Below are positions 43,955 to 55,208 of a stretch of 64,000 bases of DNA, piece by piece. Where the stretch lies: the NCBI GenBank assembly GCA_022592435.1, contig JABYQS010000022.1:279366-343365 (forward strand), given 5' to 3'. Source of the stretch: Cerioporus squamosus (Eukaryota; Basidiomycota; Agaricomycetes; Polyporales; Polyporaceae). Each line of letters begins with the position of its first letter. Position 1 is the stretch's first letter. A program made the position numbers and the translations under genes. Under the pieces are notes generated by a model. It did no database searches, was not told the DNA's origin, and was given only the letters and a program-made list of their open reading frames with translations.

Positions 43955-44901
43955 ATGGACGACGAGGAGACCGAGCTCCGGAATCCCTTCCCCTCGCCGC
44001 CATCGCACTACCTGCGCTATACGACCCACAACCTCAAGCTCTTGGACCTCCTGCGTCAGCGCGTAGGCGAAGATGCGGATTTGAGCACTGTGAATCAGTA
44101 TGAGGTTCTGTCAGACCAGACAGATGTCCCGGAGTGGCCGCTCGCGCAACTGGAGAAGCCGCGGGTTGACTGGATTCTTGAGGAGGGGCACTACACGGTC
44201 TTTGGTGATACCTGGTTCGTACGTATCGCCTTGGTTTCTGCTCGTGGGCTAGTCTAACATGACATCCATGGACAGGTGAAAGAGAAGATTCCATCTCTCG
44301 AGGAACTCGGAGGACACCAGTTATACCCTCAAGATCCCAGTGTGGACCGCCGGCCTGCTCTTCGTAGCATCCTGCGCTCCATGCTTGTAACATACTCCAA
44401 GCTCCTCGATGCTATCCTTGCTCCGCCTCCCACGAACTCCTCTCAGGTTGAAGCCGAATGGAAACAGCATCTCGAGTGGATCAACATCCTCGCGCAGAAC
44501 ATTATGGCCGCCGCGAACGACCTCCGTCCTGTGCAAGCTCGTGGAAACCTCGAACTCATGATGCGACGCCAGCTGGAGCTGAGGAGAGAGGAGACCAAGG
44601 CTATTCATACGTGCGTAGCTTCAGCCTCATCCATCTCGCACGAGTGTTCAGCTGCGATTTCGCAGGAAATGCGACGCACTGGAGGCGCAGCTGGCAGAAC
44701 TACGCATGTCTGCACAAAGTCTTGTTTCTCCGGCCCCTGCCGCTACTGCATCCGTGCTTGCAGGAGGGTCGAACATGGAGGTACGACTTAACCAATTCGG
44801 TTCTGCATTCGCTTTGTTCATGTGCCCCTCCTCCATAGCCACCGTGCGTGTCCGGATTGTCTATTGATGCTGTCTTGCGATGGGCGGAGGAAGTCGTCTG
44901 A
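43955..44901 (+). CDS. MED7: Mediator complex subunit 7
   Basis: Middle-module subunit of Mediator, the RNA polymerase II coactivator. Four exons: 43955-44218, 44276-44610, 44666-44780, 44839-44901; 258 residues, normal for MED7. The family signature is at the start (NPFPSPPSHYLRYT then HNLKLLDLLR). PRVDWILEEGHYTVFGDTW follows, then the segment at the MED7/MED21 helical interface (IPSLEELGGHQLYPQDPS, RPALRSILRSMLVTYSKLLD), and a coiled-coil half (ILAQNIMAAANDLRPVQARG, RRQLELRREETKAI). The final exon (LSIDAVLRWAEEVV) was chosen because its acceptor keeps a conserved-looking end; reading through the last intron would give a different, shorter tail. Divergent to the BCL7-domain gene. Confidence 0.92.
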
Positions 44902-45379
44902 ATGTTGTATATCAGCTCGTGGCCGCGCGCGCCGCAATGTCTGAATTTGCCGGCTACGGTCTCGCTGCGGCATAGAAACAAGGCGTCCGACATCATCGCG
45001 AGTCCTTCAGTAACCACCGGGTCTTCGGTCTTCAGAAAGGAGCCAGTCCACAGTCGAGTGCATGATGGCACTCACGGCGGCCTGCTCGCCCTTGAGATGC
45101 TCGCTACTGATAGCACGTCTCCTTGCTTATCCCCTTCTATCATATCGCGTTCATGCTAGTGCTTACCGAGCCCCCCGCTGGTCAGAATACCAGTAGCCAT
45201 TGCGCGCCCAGTTGCACGCTTCTGAGACATGTGGTGCCGGGAGCTTCACCCGCGACAATGCATATAACTGCGAACAACGCAGGCGTTCAACCTCGTCGCC
45301 CCTTCGGTTTCAGCCCCTTTCGCCATTTTTCCCCTCGATTGGCCTTCAAACATTGACCGCCAAGCTTCTTTTCGTCGCG
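44902..45379. other. Intergenic, MED7 3' end to synthetase copy A
   Basis: 478 bp with no recognised gene; presumably the old promoter of the decayed synthetase gene starting at 45380. Confidence 0.45.
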
Positions 45380-47993
45380 ATGTCTGAGATACACGCAGAC
45401 GGAGGACCGCTGCCGCAAATCCCGGACGACATAACCGTCTCGCAATCCAATATGGACGCGCATCATCCAACACGTCCTGTACCGACTCGCCCGTGTCCGT
45501 GGTGAATTGATGAAGCCACTGCGAGAGAGATTGGATCAGACGAGGTACGTTTCGATAATCCTTCGACTGTATATCGACTCTGACGGTGACTTGCAGCTGA
45601 GAAGACGGAGCTTCGGTCTTGCCAATGCCCTGAAGATCTGGTGGGATTTAGGTTCGTTTCACTGCGTCCTGGGTGTGAACCTAGACTGAACAGCGTTCCT
45701 CCTGCACGTCGCAGGCGAAGATGACATGGGTATGTTGGGTCAAAGATCAATATTGAACCGCATTTGACTCATCCGTGCGTCCAGTCTGCCTGTTCAGCCC
45801 GAACCGTACACACTCCAATACACCACGTCAATATGCCGAATTTTATGATATTCATGTCCAGACTACGTGGTCGCTATATGGTAGGTCACCATCCACATGA
45901 AGTACGCGCGCGTGGATTGATGATGACGGCTGCAGGGCGGTACACAAGCTAGGAGGTGTCGTCACGTATGCCTCGACTCTCCTTCCTCAAATATGACAGT
46001 CTCATGTCGATATGCAGAACAGTCAACCCAGCATATACGGCGGACGAGTTGGTTTATCAGTTGCGACTGACCAAGTCTGGTCCGTCATCGCTCATCCGGA
46101 AATAATATACGTAACTCAGGAAGCCGCACGTCTTGTCGGGCTTCTCGCAGATCGTACCATGCTTATGGAACCCCTGCCCGGAGCCAGAGATCCCAACCTT
46201 GAGGATCTCGTCAGCTCCGGGCTGAAGCAGGAACAGACGTTTACTGAGCGCCGGCTCAAACGCGGAGAAGCGAGGACGAAGCTGGCTCTACTCCTGTTCT
46301 CGAGCGGTACTATTGGTAAGCCGAAGGTTAGCTTTACACTCGTTGCCGTTGACGTCAGCTGTCCGAGCGTACTACTGTCTATGAACTATGCTAGGCGGTT
46401 ATGATCTCGCATTATAGCCTGGTTGCGAATCTTGTCCAGTTGGGCCAGTACCTGAGGCTGACGGACGACAGTTTTCCTGCCGAGCGGAAACGCTACAGGA
46501 TTGGGAATGTAGGATTGGGAAGTGCGTGTTGCCTTTTCTGACCTCTCCGGTATCAGGCTGATCTCCTCGTCAGTCTTGCCTCTGTTCCGTAAGTATGCTG
46601 CCTTCCTGAACTGTTAGGGCTGTGTTCACACCGAGCGATGAAGATGCATTTGGCTTGCATGTGGTCTTGTTTGGGAGTATGTTTCTCGGATTAAGGTGTC
46701 ATCGACATGCCTGTCCAGCAATTGTCTGACTCACAACTCCTATAGAGCACCGTAGTCATCTCTCCGCGGTTCCATCTTGAGCGCATGTTGCAAAGCATTC
46801 AGCAGTACCGCGTCACGCATCTCTAGTACGTCTAGAGCCAGTCTCGTCCCGCCCCATGCCGAGCTCCTATGCAAGGTGCGTCAGCATTGCAGAGAATAGC
46901 GATTCTTCCGACTCATCTCGCGATGTAGTGTCCTGTCGTAAAGAACTACGACCTGAGCTCCGTCGAGTTTCTCATGTGCAGTGCAGCATCCGTCGCTCAG
47001 CGCCGAGCTGACTGAAGGGATCATGCAAGTCCTCCCGAAGTCTGTCATTGGCCAAGGATACGGTATGCCACTGCATGATCCCTCCGCACGACCTTCCGAC
47101 CCAGCACCAGGTATGACGAAGACCGCAACCATGATAGCATTCTTGCAGCTGGACAAGCAAGTGGGAACGCTAGGCTGCGCAGGCATCCTCCTTCCTGGTA
47201 TGACTGCGCGCGTCGTGAGGCCCGATGGGACCCTCGCTGGTTTCAGCGAGCCAGGAGAGCTACACCTGAGAAGCGCCGCCTTCGCTACCGGTTACTTCGA
47301 CAATTCAGCTGCGTGAGTGACGTGCTCTCCGCTCCTCCTGGATGACATCTGACGAAGGTTTGCCTTGTTCGCCAGCTCCGCAGAAACATTCGTGGATGGG
47401 TACGTCAGTCATCCTTCTCGAAACACCCCTCATGAGCAGTGCTAACCGTGTAGCCTTGCAGATCGGCTGCACACAGGTGACGAATTGACGATCAACGAGC
47501 TCAAGGAGGTCTTCGTCATCGACCGCATCAAGGAGCTCATCAAAGTCAGAGGCTTCCAGGTCGCGCCGTCCGAGCTGGAGGGCCGCCTCTTCGACCACCC
47601 GGACGTTGCGGACGTCTGCGTCGTCGGTCTCCTAGACGGACGAGTACAGCGGCGAGCTGCCCTTCGCTTTCGTCCTCCTCAAAGACGACGCGTGGCGTCG
47701 CGTTCGAGGGAGCCGCAGTGGAGCGATTGAGACGGAGCACTCGATCATGAAGGTGAGAGGGTCGCTCACAACGTTGAGCACGTCCTTGGTTCCCAGTCAA
47801 GCTTCAAGTCCTGACCGACACCCTGCAGCATGTCTCCGACCACAAGGCGCGCTTCAAGTGGCTTTCGGGCGTTGAGTTCGTCGACGCCATTCCCAAGACG
47901 GCCAGCGGAAAGCTCCTGAGGCGCGTGTTGCGAGACCGGGCGAAGAGTATGCCCAAACGACAGCGACTAGCTGTTGCGCAACCGAAGCTGTAG
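45380..47993 (+). pseudogene. Adenylate-forming enzyme copy A, decayed
   Basis: Member of the AMP-binding (acyl-CoA synthetase/4-coumarate-CoA-ligase-like) family. The first exon (45380-45544, 165 nt as in the intact copy) begins MSEIHADGGPLPQIPDD but contains TGA at 45503-45505, where the intact gene has a Leu codon. Further exon-sized blocks follow in order: FGLANALKIWW, VCLFSPNR, DYVVAIW, AVHKLGGVVT, TKLALLLFSSGTIGKPK (A3 motif, Thr to Ile), AVMISHYSLVANLVQLGQYL, GQGYG, GTLGCAGILLPGMTARVVRP, LHTGDELTINELKEVFVIDR, IKVRGFQVAPSELEG and IPKTASGKLLRRVLRDRAK. Frame breaks lie near 46070, and the region 46600-46960 is badly scrambled. The YGMTET motif is degraded to MTKTAT. It ends in PKL. No functional enzyme is expected. 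Confidence 0.85.
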
Positions 47994-48277
47994 TCCGCAC
48001 GTGTGCATACTATAACCAAGTTGATTCGCATATGCATACCTTGAGGGCGGCTCCGAGCCAAGCACCTCGCGCAAGGATGGAAACAGTGTAATCAAGCATC
48101 CTCCATCCAGGAAGTACAGGGAGCTCAAACCATCTAGCTACCGTCAGATACCTAACATCGGTCGCAAGACGTCAGCCAAAGCCATCTGAAACACTCGCTG
48201 CAGGTACGACTCACAAGCATCCAATCCAATCCAAACCGTATCCGCATCCAGATCCAGGTCTGAACATCGAACCGCAC
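47994..48277. other. Convergent spacer between copies A and B
   Basis: 284 bp between the 3' ends of two convergent synthetase copies; likely 3' UTR sequence, nothing else seen. Confidence 0.5.
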
Positions 48278-50835
48278 TCACAGCTTCGCCCGGCCTTTCT
48301 TCGCGCCCGGCTGCACAAGCTTGATCCTGCCCGCCTCCAGGCCTTCCTTCAGGCGGTCCCTCAGCAGCCGCCGGAGGAGCTTCCCGCTCGGGTTCTTCGG
48401 CACGACGTCGATGAACTCGATGCCCGCGAGCCATTTGAACTGCGTCTTGTGGTCCGACACGTGCTGCATACCCCACGTCAGCCTGGGAGGGGAGGGGGGG
48501 AGGAGGAAAGGACGGACCTTCATGATGCTCTTCTTCACGCGCTCCGCCTCCTGCGCGTCCTGCGCGACGCGCGCGCGCACCTGCTCGTGCAGCGAGATGA
48601 ACGCGAACGGCAGCTCCCCGCTGTACTCGTCCGGCGCCGCGACTACGCACACGTCCGCCACGTCCGGGTGGTCCAGCAGGTGTCCCTCCAGCTCGGCCGG
48701 GGCGACCTGGAACCCGCGCACCTTGATGAGCTCCTGCACGTTCACGATCAGCATGCGTCGCACTCTCAACGGCACCAGTGGCTCGCGGACGGACCTTGAT
48801 GCGGTCGACGATGAACAGGTCCTTCTTCTCGTTCACGTACCCCTCGTCGCCCGTGTACACCCACCCGTCCTTGAACGTCTCCGCCGTCGCCTGCGGGTTG
48901 TCCAGGTACCCGAGCGCCATGCTCGGGCCGCTCACAATGAGCTGGCCCTGCTCGCCGATCCCGCCCCACGTCCCGTCCGCCTTGAGGATGCGGCACGCTG
49001 TGCCCGGGATCAGGCGCCCCGCGGAGCCAGGCGTGCCGACGCGCATGTCGAGCTGCGGGAACGAGAAGGTCGTGCACGTCTCCGTCATGCCGTAGCCCTG
49101 GCCGATCCCGCTGTTCTTGAGAATGCGCGCGACCTGGTTCGTGAGCTCGGCGCTGAGCGGGGCGGCGCCGCTAGTCAGCATCTTGACGTTGCTCAGGTCG
49201 TAGTTTTTCACTGCGGGGTGCTGTGGGAGATGAGCGGACGGCCTTCAGCTGTGAGCGGTGCTGGGGCGTACTTTGCAGAGCAGGACGATCATAGGAGGGA
49301 CGAGGCTGTGGCGAATCTTGGGTCAGGCATGCTCGACGCAGAGTATACGGAGACATACGAGAGGTGCGAGACGTCGTAACGCTTGATGCTCTTCAGCATG
49401 TTCTCGAAGTTGAAGCGAGACACGATGACGAGCGATATCTGCATTGCTTGTGAGTATGCGGAACGTATATTGCAAGGGCTCACGTACGCCGCAGAAGAGA
49501 TAGAAGTGCAAGCTGACGACGATGCCATAGATATCTGCGCGAGCACCTGTTAAGCACAACTACGTCGTGCAGAAGCCCTGGGACACATACGGTAGAAGGG
49601 CAGCACTGGAAAGAGAGGTGTTCGATATGAGCAAGCGCACGTAACCACAGCCTTCCACACATACCTCCGAGAGCAACGTCTCCAGACCGGTACAGCTTCT
49701 GGTCGTTGGGCTTACCCCCATCCCGCTGATTGACATACTGCTTCATCTGGATGCAGTTGGCAATCACCGCATAGTGGGGATCATGACCGCTTCGGCCTGC
49801 CGGTAGTCCCGCTGGAGAAGAACAGGAGCGCGAGCTTCGTCTTGCCCTCGCCGGGCTTCAGCTTGGGCTCGGCCCATCGCTTCGGCTGCGCGAGGCCCTC
49901 CATGACGAGGTCGCTGACGGTGACGTGGTCGTCGCCCGGGACGCGGTCGAACAGGATGACACGGTCGTCGCGGATGCCCGCCTTGCGCGCAGCCTCGAGG
50001 CCGATCGGCAGGGAGTCGGGGTGGACGAAGAGGAGCGTCGCCTTGGCGGTCTGAATTTGATAGACGAGCTCGTCGGCGGTGTACGAGGGGTTCGCGCCGC
50101 TGTGTTCATATGATATTGGGACGAGACAGACATATCATGAAGGAGAGTACGTACGTGACGATTCCTCCTACTCGGTGAGTACCCCTGGGATTCCAGACGA
50201 AGTCAGAGTACGGCACGGATGTTCACGGTGGGCTGCACTGTACCAGATGACGATGGGGTAGTCTGCAGGTCATTGCGAACCGATCAGCTGCGCATCGACA
50301 ACGTCGAGGAGAGTAAGTGCTCACCGACGTGGTTGGGACCAAATACGCAAACTACGCGCGAGGTCAGTCGGGACATCACTGTATACTCGGAGAACACGCA
50401 CCAACGTCATTGTTTCCTGCGCACAACCCTGTTGGTCACCCTGTCAATCGCGAGTCTGCAACAAGGACTCACCGAAGTTCCAGCGGACGTGCAGCGCGTT
50501 GGCGAGACCCCACACGCGGGCGCGCACCTACACGACACGACCGCGTTCTCCCGTCAGCGCCCGCCCAAGCTCTCTTCCGCCCACCTTCCAGCAGTGGATA
50601 GCGGCCTGATTTCCCGAACGAACGAACCGACGAAAGAAAGAAAGCTCACCTCGTCGGCTGTGACTGGCCTTCCTGTCGCGTCCTCGATGAAGTAGGCGGG
50701 ATTCCTGTGGTGGAGGGCCTCGCCGCCGAGCGGGTGGTGCTGGTCGAAGAAGAACTGGGGGATGGTCACGTCGTCCGGGATGTGCGCGAGAGGCCCGCCG
50801 TCGCCGTAGATTGTCGGTATGTTGTTCGCTGCCAT
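48278..50835 (-). pseudogene. Adenylate-forming enzyme copy B, single-site break
   Basis: Nearly complete copy. Start MAANNIPTIYGDGGPLAHIP at 50835; the exons correspond one by one to the intact copy (50835-50650, 50527-50473, 50416-50402, 50351-50325, 50262-50244, 50184-50155, 50099-49790 and so on). Motifs present: SSGTTGRPK (A3), YGMTETCTTFSFPQLD (A5), GWVYTGDEGYVNEKKDLFIV (A7), IKVRGFQVAPAELEGHL, VVPKNPSGKLLRRLL (A10), C-terminal -AKL. The break is at 49778-49790: the intron found here in copies C and D is absent. The joined exons are two bases short (AAG CGG TCA TGA instead of AAG GCG GTC ATG), so translation would stop at once. An extra 61-nt intron (48734-48794) separates DRIK from ELIK. 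If the two missing bases are an assembly artefact, this could be a working gene. Confidence 0.75.
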
Positions 50836-51891
50836 ACTGGAGGGGTCAAGGGTCAACAAGTTCAGGTCTGCGCCGCCTTAGCACTAGTCAAATAATAGTC
50901 TGTCGCGTCTAGACGAGGAAAGCAGAGGCGTTGTCGGAGTCGCGGTGTCACTATGTGAGTACTCCGGTCCTTCTACCCGAGCCGCGACGACGAGGAGAAA
51001 GACAAGGTTCGCTGCGCGGCTGGACACGGGCAGCGGGCTTATGTAGTACGATGACACGAGTTCGCACCGTGAAGGCTTCCACCCAATCCATGTCTCATCC
51101 ACTGCCAGTCCGAATACGACTTCCTGCCGGTGGTCACGGGAATTCTGCCAGGGGTTGTTCTTTGACATCTGCGATGCGCCTCCCGCATCATTCCCTGACG
51201 GTTAGAACACGGATATACCTTCTTCAGCTTCGTGTTCGACTCGGTGAACATGAAACCGGATGCCGGCAGCAGTTCGTGCTCATTCTGACCTACTTAAAGT
51301 AAGCACACTACAACCATGGAGTGTGCGGCACAGTGCTACGAGTTCTGTCTCCCAACGCGATATCTCGCAACACCGTGACCGAAGTACATGATATTAATTA
51401 CGGTCGCTTGCCAAGCCCCTGCCGCACGGACGACCGACAAAACGGACATCAGTTCAGCCCGGTCTCTGGTGGAACACATGAGACCGCCACAGGGTGCACT
51501 ACTGCGGGACTAGTGGCCCCGGATGCGGGGTATGATCGAGAACGTCTGGCGAAGGTTGGCTGGGGTTTATCTTATCTGCCACTTCTCCCCTCGCAAGCTT
51601 CGAGGATCAAGAGCGAACTCTACTATTGCTCCCTGAGGACAGCGCATCTACGTACATGAATAGCAGCATGGTGAAGGTTCGACAGCGCGAACACGATATC
51701 AATGGTTCCGAACAGCATCTAAGTATGTCAGTAGACACAGCCAATACAGTAGTACAAGAACATCAATCACATCTGGCAGCACCTCGCCGAGTGCATGCGT
51801 ACGAACTCGAACCACACCCCCATCCTCCACGCTCCATGCTTCATCCATCCAACAGTTACAAAATCCCGGCCTTGAGGCTGGAGCTCATCCA
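50836..51891. other. Spacer between copies B and C
   Basis: About 1 kb holding the promoter side of copy B and the 3' side of copy C. Short frames on both strands show no domain. No repeat or RNA recognised. Confidence 0.45.
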
Positions 51892-54800
51892 TCACAGCTT
51901 CGCACGAATGGGTGTCGCGAGCGTCCCCTTCTCGCGCATCTCCTTCGCCCGGTCGCGGAGGAACCGCCTCAGCAGCTTCCCGCTCGGGTTCTTCGGGATT
52001 GCGTCGATGAACTCGACCCCGACGAGATGCTTGTAGTTCACCTTGTGGTCCGCCACGTGCTGCAACACCGATGTCAACACCAGTCACCACTCGTAGGACG
52101 TGGATAGAAGCACGAAGGCAAAGCAAAAATAAGCAAAGCGCGGGAAGAGGCGGGTGGTATGGGAAGAGTGAAGATTGAACTTGAAGAGGGTACTCGGGAT
52201 CGGAACAAACCAAGCTGAAGCCGCAAGTTGCAACTGCCAACAACCAACAAGCACACGCACCTTCATGATCTCCTTCCTCACGTCCTCTGCCGCCCTCGGC
52301 TCCTTCGCGATCCGCGCCTCCGCCTCCGCGCTGGGCACGACGAACGCGAGCGGGAGCTCGCCCGAGTACTCGTCGGGCACGCCCACGACGCACACGTCCC
52401 CGACATCCGGATGGTCGAGCAGGTGGCCCTCGAGCTCAGCGGGCGGCACCTGGAACCCGCGCACCTTGATGAGCTCCTTGATGCGGTCCACGACGAAGAT
52501 CTCCTTCCGCTCGTTGAAGTACACCTCGTCCCCCGTGCGCACCCACCCGTCCTGGAACGTCTCCGCGGTCCTGCGATGCCGGCCCTCCTTGTCAGCACAT
52601 CTATACCAAGCCCGCTGGAGGACGACAAGACTCACGCCTGTGGGTTGTTCATGTATCCGAGCGCCATGCTCGGGCCCGTCACAACGAGCTCTCCGGGCTC
52701 GCCAGGCGCAGCGAGGGTCCCGTCCGGCCTGACGACGCGCGCCGTGCACCCGGGGAGGAGGACGCCCCCGCTGCCGAGCGTGCCGATCTTGCGGTCGATG
52801 GGCGGGAAGGTGACCGCCGTGCACGTCTCCGTCATGCCGTACGCCTGGCCGATCCAGCACTCGGGCAGCACCTGCACGAGCTGCGTCATGAGCTCTGAGC
52901 TGAGCGGCGCCGCGCCGCTCATGAGGTGCCGCACGGAGCTCAGGTCGTACTTCTTCACTGCTGGGTGCTTGCACAGCAGGACGACCATCGGGGGGACGAG
53001 GCTGCGGGGGTGTTAGCAGGGGTAGACGAAGAGGGGAGAAGGGCTTGCCAGAGGTGTGTGATGCGGTACCGCTGTATGCTGTCGAGCATCTGCTCAAAGT
53101 TGAACTTCTGCACGACGACGAGGGTCGTCTGCGTGGACGGGTCAGCAAAGCCAACAAAAACACAGGTTGCCGTCGGTCCTTACCCCGATAAACAAGCTGA
53201 AGTGGAGCACGACGACGAGGCCGTATATGTCTGCAAACCCGTGTCATTTGCGATCAACGGGAAGGGACGTGTTCGACTCACGGTAGAAAGGCAGCACTGC
53301 GCGGACAAAGTTGTCACTGGGTCGGCCGTAATCTCGCCATGCGCAAAATTCACTCACGAGCGAGAAGTCTACTTCCAGGCTTGTACCTCTGCATTTCCAG
53401 CGGCTTGCTCTCGTCCTTCGCGTTCGTGTAGTGCGCCATCTGGATGACATTCGCAAGCAGCGAATAGTGCGGGATCATCACCGCCTGCAACACGTCGACG
53501 TGGTCAGTTTCGCACTGTAGCACGGACTCGGAAGCATATACCTTCGGCCTGCCCGTCGTCCCGCTGCTAAAGCTCAAAAACGCAAGCTTCTTCTTGCCCT
53601 CTCCAGGGGCCAGCCTCCGCTCGACGAACCTCTGCGGCTGCGAGAGGCCCTCCTCGACCAGCTCATGCACAGTGGTGTTGCTCGCGCCCTCGGCCGCATC
53701 GAACACCACCACACGCTCCGGCGGGACGCCCGCCTTCTTCGCAGCGGTGAGCGCGACCGACAGCGAGCCGGCGTGCGTGATGAGCACGCGCGCCTTGGTC
53801 GCGCTCAGCTGGTACTCGAGCTCCTCCGCAGTGTACGCGGGGTTCGCGCCTCTGCAGTGCCGCGCGCAGTTTAGCGTCGCAGTAAGAGACGGTGGTAGGG
53901 AGGTGGACGTACGTGATGATACCGCCTAACCGGTGCACGGCCCTGTGCGGGGGAGATTGAGTGAACCGTGTCAGACTTGCATCTCATCGAGCGAGGAGCA
54001 GAAGGCTGAGGTGGGTAAAGCGGCGCGGAACGTACCATATTGCGACCGGGTAATCTGCGAGATCCCGTCAGTATCCGTGAACAGCGGTGGCAAACAGCGA
54101 TGGGGGGAGGAGGTCGCGAAGACGAGTTCAGGGAGGGCATCCTGCGCAAGCACGTTCTCTGCCGACTCCTGAGTGTACGAAACGATGCTGCTCCCGAAGA
54201 GCTGAGAAGGAGCTACGCCATGCGGAAGCCCGCGTCGCAAGCACGCGAAGGCTCGGACAGCCGTCGCGAAACGAGCCTACACGGCAGGACGTGCACTCGA
54301 TCCGTGCACCTCCCCGTCTCCAGATTGGATGAGCTCCTGTTCGGACGCCAGGGAACCTTCGCGCACGCCTCCCTGATAGACAGAGCCCGTCAGGGCGCGA
54401 AGACTTCCAGGCTTCGCGAACGGACGGTCGGACGCGCGATACGCGAGAACTCTGCTGGTTTCCGAGATCCGGGACTGCAGCCCGCGCACAAACCCAATCT
54501 GCCAACCTCCTCACACTCACCCCGAGACCGTAGACGAGGACACCGAGCAGCGGGCGAGCGGACCTACCGATATGATTCGGGCCAAAGATACACACTGCGC
54601 GCGTTCCGTCAGCATCCTGCGCCTGCGCCAGTGCGAGCGACGCGCTCAGTAGACCGCAACACTCCACGCACCGACGTCGTCTTCGCCTGCCAAAGAGCGC
54701 ACGCGTCAGCACAGTCGCTTGCTACGCATTCGAGAACGCGACGCACCGATGTTCCAACGCTCTTTCAGCGCGTTCGCGAGGCCAAACGTCCGTGCGCGCA

Positions 54801-55055
54801 GCTAGACGCGTCCGCCACAAAGCCCGCACTCGCTCAGCCCTCTTCCGACGACCCTCGGACTCGCAGGACGCGATGGGTGTGAGCACTCACCTCGTCAGAG
54901 CAGACCTCCCGCCCGGTCAGTTCTTCAATGAGCCATGGCTGGGGCTTCTTCAGCGTTGGGCGCGCAGGATGGTGCACGTCCAGGATGAACTGGGGGATGG
55001 TCAGATCGTCCGGGATGTGTGGGATGGGTCCGCCGTCCGCATGAATTTCCGTCAT
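51892..55055 (-). CDS. Adenylate-forming enzyme (acyl-/aryl-CoA ligase), intact
   Basis: Only intact member of the local family. Such enzymes activate a carboxylate with ATP to an acyl-adenylate and transfer it to CoA; 4-coumarate, phenylacetate or a fatty acid are possible substrates. Fourteen exons, all phases closing: 55055-54891, 54801-54747, 54686-54672, 54594-54568, 54054-54036, 53942-53913, 53851-53542, 53484-53358, 53296-53282, 53230-53184, 53128-53049, 53001-52636, 52570-52261, 52059-51892; 577 residues. Motifs: A3 LSFSSGTTGRPK (about 197-207), A5 YGMTETCTAV (about 350), A7 GWVRTGDEVYF (about 430), A8 VVDRIKELIKVRGFQV (about 445), A10 lysine in PKNPSGKLLRR (about 545). The C-terminal AKL fits a peroxisomal targeting signal. 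The intron at 53002-53048 has a GC donor, and the intron 54055-54567 is 513 nt. Substrate cannot be told from sequence alone. Confidence 0.92.
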
Positions 55056-55200
55056 CGCTGGGGTGTGTCTTCAAGTTATCTCGGGGCAGGGATAGGTTGT
55101 ACGGTTGCAAATGGGGTGTTGTGCTTCGACGAACAGCTCCCAAGCTGGCAGGTTCGGGGACAGGGGGAGGTGGTCACGCTGAGGTCGGGGCGGAAAGGAG

Positions 55201-55208
55201 TATATATA
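55201..55208 (-). promoter_or_regulatory. TATA-like box upstream of intact synthetase
   Basis: TATATATA lies about 145 bp upstream of the start at 55055 (minus strand), a normal distance for a fungal TATA element. Palindromic, so strand is inferred from the gene. Confidence 0.4.

Noticed and set aside
54040..54882. 280-codon plus-strand Arg-rich frame
   Set aside because: It covers exons and introns of the intact synthetase on the opposite strand; Arg/Thr/Ser composition and no domain.
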